A DNA stretch of 41,563 bases from Bacillota bacterium (GTDB lineage Bacteria; Bacillota; Clostridia; Lachnospirales; Lachnospiraceae), in assembly GCA_023411215.1 (NCBI GenBank), contig JAEYOY010000050.1, positions 1-41,563 on the forward strand, in the 5' to 3' direction. Below are positions 40,922 to 41,563 of this stretch, piece after piece; position 1 is the first letter of the stretch; each line of letters opens with the position of its first letter. Position numbers and translations under genes: made by a program. The notes under the pieces were generated by a model. That model searched no databases. It had not been told where the DNA came from and saw nothing but the letters and a program-made list of their open reading frames with translations.

Positions 40922-41428
40922 ATTAGCGATTTAATGATTAATGAACAGATCAGGGACAAAGAAGTTCGACTGGTTGGCGAAGATGGAGAGCAGTTAGGGA
41001 TCATGTCTGCCAAGGATGCAATGAAGCTTGCAAAGGATGCTAATCTTGACCTTGTCAAAATAGCTCCGACAGCGAAACCACCTGTTTGTAAGATTATCGA
41101 TTACGGCAAATACAGATATGAGTTGGCGAGAAAAGAGAAAGAAGCTAAGAAGAAACAGAAGGTTACCGAGGTAAAAGAGATTCGTTTATCACCGAATATT
41201 GATGATAATGATATCACCACAAAGGCAAACCAAGCTCGTAAGTTTCTTACTCATGGTGATAAAGTGAAGGTTGCATTACGTTTCCGTGGTCGTGAAATGG
41301 CTCATACATCAGCCTCTAAGGTAATCTTAGACGATTTCTATAAAAGACTCGAGGATATAGCTGTAATTGAAAAGCCCGCCAAACTCGAAGGAAGAAACAT
41401 GATTATGTTCTTAACAGAAAAACGTTAA
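40922..41428 (+). CDS. infC: Translation initiation factor IF-3, probable AUU start
   Basis: IF-3 keeps ribosomal subunits apart and checks start-codon choice. The sequence (INEQIRDKEVRLVGEDGEQLG, then LVKIAPTAKPPVCKIIDYGKYRYE, then LRFRGREMAHT) is complete IF-3. An ATG exists at 40934, but GGAGGTG at 40908-40914 is 7 nt from an ATT at 40922 in the same frame, reading I-S-D-L-M-I-N-E. From ATG the spacing would be 19 nt. The start is thus most likely ATT, giving 168 aa. AUU starts are a known feature of infC, through which IF-3 represses its own synthesis. rpmI follows 86 bp downstream; rplT is expected beyond the window. Confidence 0.96.
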   Translation: MSDLMINEQIRDKEVRLVGEDGEQLGIMSAKDAMKLAKDANLDLVKIAPTAKPPVCKIIDYGKYRYELARKEKEAKKKQKVTEVKEIRLSPNIDDNDITTKANQARKFLTHGDKVKVALRFRGREMAHTSASKVILDDFYKRLEDIAVIEKPAKLEGRNMIMFLTEKR

Positions 41429-41451
41429 AATACTAAATTTAAACAGTATTT

Positions 41452-41484
41452 CGGATGGGGCAGTATCTTGATCCTGCATCCTCC
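41452..41484 (+). repeat. Hairpin between infC and rpmI
   Basis: GGATGGGGCAG pairs with CTGCATCC with a small bulge around a loop of about 12 nt. No T-run; possibly a regulatory or processing site within the operon. Confidence 0.45.
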
Positions 41485-41514
41485 GGCTGTATTAATTATT
41501 AAGGAGGAAATATC

Positions 41515-41563
41515 ATGCCCAAGTTAAAATCAAGCAAAGCAGCAGCAAAGCGCTTCTCTATCA
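41515..41563 (+). CDS. rpmI: 50S ribosomal protein L35, 3' truncated by window edge
   Basis: The first 16 codons read MPKLKSSKAAAKRFSI, the N-terminus of L35, behind AAGGAGG. The gene continues beyond the window and is part of the conserved infC-rpmI-rplT operon. Confidence 0.93.
   Translation, partial: MPKLKSSKAAAKRFSI

Overview
The window looks like a chromosomal housekeeping segment of a low-GC, anaerobic, endospore-forming Clostridia, most likely Lachnospiraceae of the Clostridium phytofermentans/Lachnoclostridium/Anaerocolumna kind. The reasons are: an alpha/beta small acid-soluble spore protein, a GH94 cellobiose phosphorylase, a DUF4364 gene, the blocks tig-clpP-clpX-engB and rho-rpmE-DUF1385-prmC-prfA, AGGAGG-type ribosome binding sites and AT-rich spacers. 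The genus is an inference. I see no rRNA, tRNA, CRISPR array, prophage, insertion sequence or plasmid gene.

Layout. 1-610: 3' part of a gene for a Pro/Thr/Met-repeat, Cys-rich protein of unknown function. 704-2623: DJ-1/PfpI protein (+) and an AGCS sodium:amino-acid symporter (-), convergent. 2957-5531 (-): ddl then murF, the D-Ala-D-Ala branch of peptidoglycan synthesis. 5756-6050 (-): broken transglutaminase-like gene. 6453-8313 (+): SASP and glmM. 8572-12537 (+): tig, clpP, clpX, engB (protein folding, ClpXP proteolysis, ribosome assembly). 12765-15398 (-): malic enzyme, a TIGR01212-type radical SAM protein and a DUF4364 protein. 15802-22144 (+): rho, rpmE, DUF1385, prmC, prfA and a SpoU-type RNA methyltransferase, mostly transcription and translation termination. 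22306-25371 (+): VTC-domain protein with DUF4956 membrane protein, then NfeD with an SPFH protein. 25639-27519: LtaS-like polyglycerolphosphate synthase. 28004-32922 (+): argF, a small membrane protein, a small cytosolic protein, coaX, dusB, asd. 33090-35592 (-): two membrane-anchored extracytoplasmic proteins that I cannot assign. 35834-39355 (+): GH94 cellobiose phosphorylase and a CPBP membrane protease. 39443-39750: an enigmatic short ORF or transcript ending in a terminator. 39834-40457: ECF transporter S component. 40591 to the end: infC with a structured leader, then the start of rpmI.

The genes are mostly core functions in short operons separated by intrinsic terminators. Several start codons were moved to fit ribosome binding sites: infC probably starts at AUU and murF possibly at UUG. 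I found no convincing new defence or metabolic system. The most unusual signals are in the spacers: a perfect 48-bp palindrome after engB, a run of nested inverted repeats between coaX and dusB, small GCATC/GATGC hairpins recurring at three distant sites, and the short transcript candidate near 39.5 kb. At protein level the Cys-rich repeat protein at the left edge and the two unassigned extracytoplasmic proteins are the least explained.
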